Shown here one piece after another: positions 63,586-64,000 of a stretch of 64,000 nucleotides of DNA. This DNA is from Eudorina sp. 2006-703-Eu-15 (lineage: Eukaryota > Chlorophyta > Chlorophyceae > Chlamydomonadales > Volvocaceae). A program made the translations under genes and the position numbers. The notes under the pieces were generated by a model. The model searched no databases and was not told where the DNA came from. It saw only the letters and a program-made list of their open reading frames with translations. Numbering within the stretch: the stretch's first letter is position 1; the number at the start of each line of letters is the position of its first letter. The stretch spans positions 1,162,857 through 1,226,856 of the forward strand of contig BDSI01000005.1 of the NCBI GenBank assembly GCA_003117195.1, read 5' to 3'.

Positions 63586-64000
63586 TGGCACACGGCGCGT
63601 CCTCGACTCCCCATTTGAGCCTCAACATAGAAATAGGGGCCTGCTGGGCAGATGAGATAAAGGCCCGTTCGAGGTGGTGCTGATTGATGAGTGAGGGAGT
63701 GCAGGTGCGGTGCCGGTTAACGCGAACAGCAGCCCCAGAACCAACGAGGGCGTGGGAACCAACGCGCCGTACACCCTTGGACGCCTGTGTATGTGACTGG
63801 GGTCGGGCACGGCACCGGATGTCCGAATGTGCTCACACGGAATATGACAGACGGCCTCTTTTTTCTTGACAATTTTCTCAATAAAATCACTTCTTTTTGG
63901 CCCCCTCCTCGCTCCTTCCTGGAGGGCGGGACAGACGTGGAGGGGCATTTGGGGGTTGCCCGGAGCGCGGCTGAAGAGGCTGCGGGTTCGGGGGGGCATG

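Larger units (their letters stand above)
61201..63999. other. Region downstream of the kinase gene without a supported gene
   Basis: The first few hundred bases should be the 3' UTR of the receptor-like kinase. The rest holds an Ala/Ser-codon-like GC-rich tract (61510-61610), a 12-bp minisatellite, a LINE tail copy and two TG microsatellites. Open frames of up to about 200 codons exist on both strands but are driven by repeats and lack splice-consistent extensions or domain motifs. An AATAAA-like word occurs at about 63879-63886. A gene entering from the right edge cannot be excluded. Confidence 0.5.

Noticed and set aside
63622..63999. 125-codon minus-strand frame at the right edge
   Set aside because: No recognisable motif and no splice-consistent neighbour within the window.

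Overview
This is eukaryotic nuclear DNA, most likely from a volvocine green alga (Chlamydomonas/Volvox group). The pointers are very GC-rich genes split into many short exons, alanine/glycine/proline homopolymer tracts inside proteins, long (TG)n/(CA)n and other microsatellites in introns, a tRNA-derived SINE, an endonuclease-encoding LINE, and algal-style gene architectures. I rebuilt gene models by hand from splice signals. Almost all exon joins below keep reading phase, which is the main support for the models. No rRNA gene, intact tRNA gene or CRISPR array was seen.

Layout. (1) 257-13424, minus strand: a 22-exon gene of about 1,595 codons for a C2-domain inositol polyphosphate 5-phosphatase with all catalytic motifs and a long low-complexity insert inside the catalytic domain. 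(2) 13425-16495: a divergent intergenic region, AT-richer than the genes, with two damaged SINE copies and a perfect 22-bp hairpin. (3) 16496 to about 36.7 kb, plus strand: a roughly 34-exon gene for an NLR-like STAND NTPase, with a TIR-like domain, a NACHT NTPase and many WD40 blades; its last exon is not resolved. (4) 37746-38502, plus: a small 100-residue protein whose first intron appears to be GC-AG. (5) 38503-42991: intergenic, with a SINE flanked by 9-bp target-site duplications and a weak leucine-rich-repeat remnant. (6) 42992-61200, plus: a 15-exon receptor-like protein kinase (signal peptide, glycosylated ectodomain, transmembrane helix, TKL-type kinase) with a roughly 480-residue insert in the kinase domain and HGD in place of HRD. 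Its third intron (8.2 kb) holds a near-complete LINE in the same orientation, with ORF1 and ORF2. (7) 61201-63999: no convincing gene; minisatellites and a LINE tail copy.

Together the window holds a phosphoinositide-signalling enzyme, an intracellular NLR-type sensor and a cell-surface kinase: three sensing or signalling genes in a repeat-rich accessory-like region. Nothing in the sequence shows that they act in one pathway. The strongest items for follow-up are the TIR-like/NACHT/WD40 protein with its symmetric phase-1 WD exons, and the LINE family, which shows (CA)n-flanked insertions, overlapping ORFs, a frameshift on a slippery heptamer and a covarying 3' hairpin.
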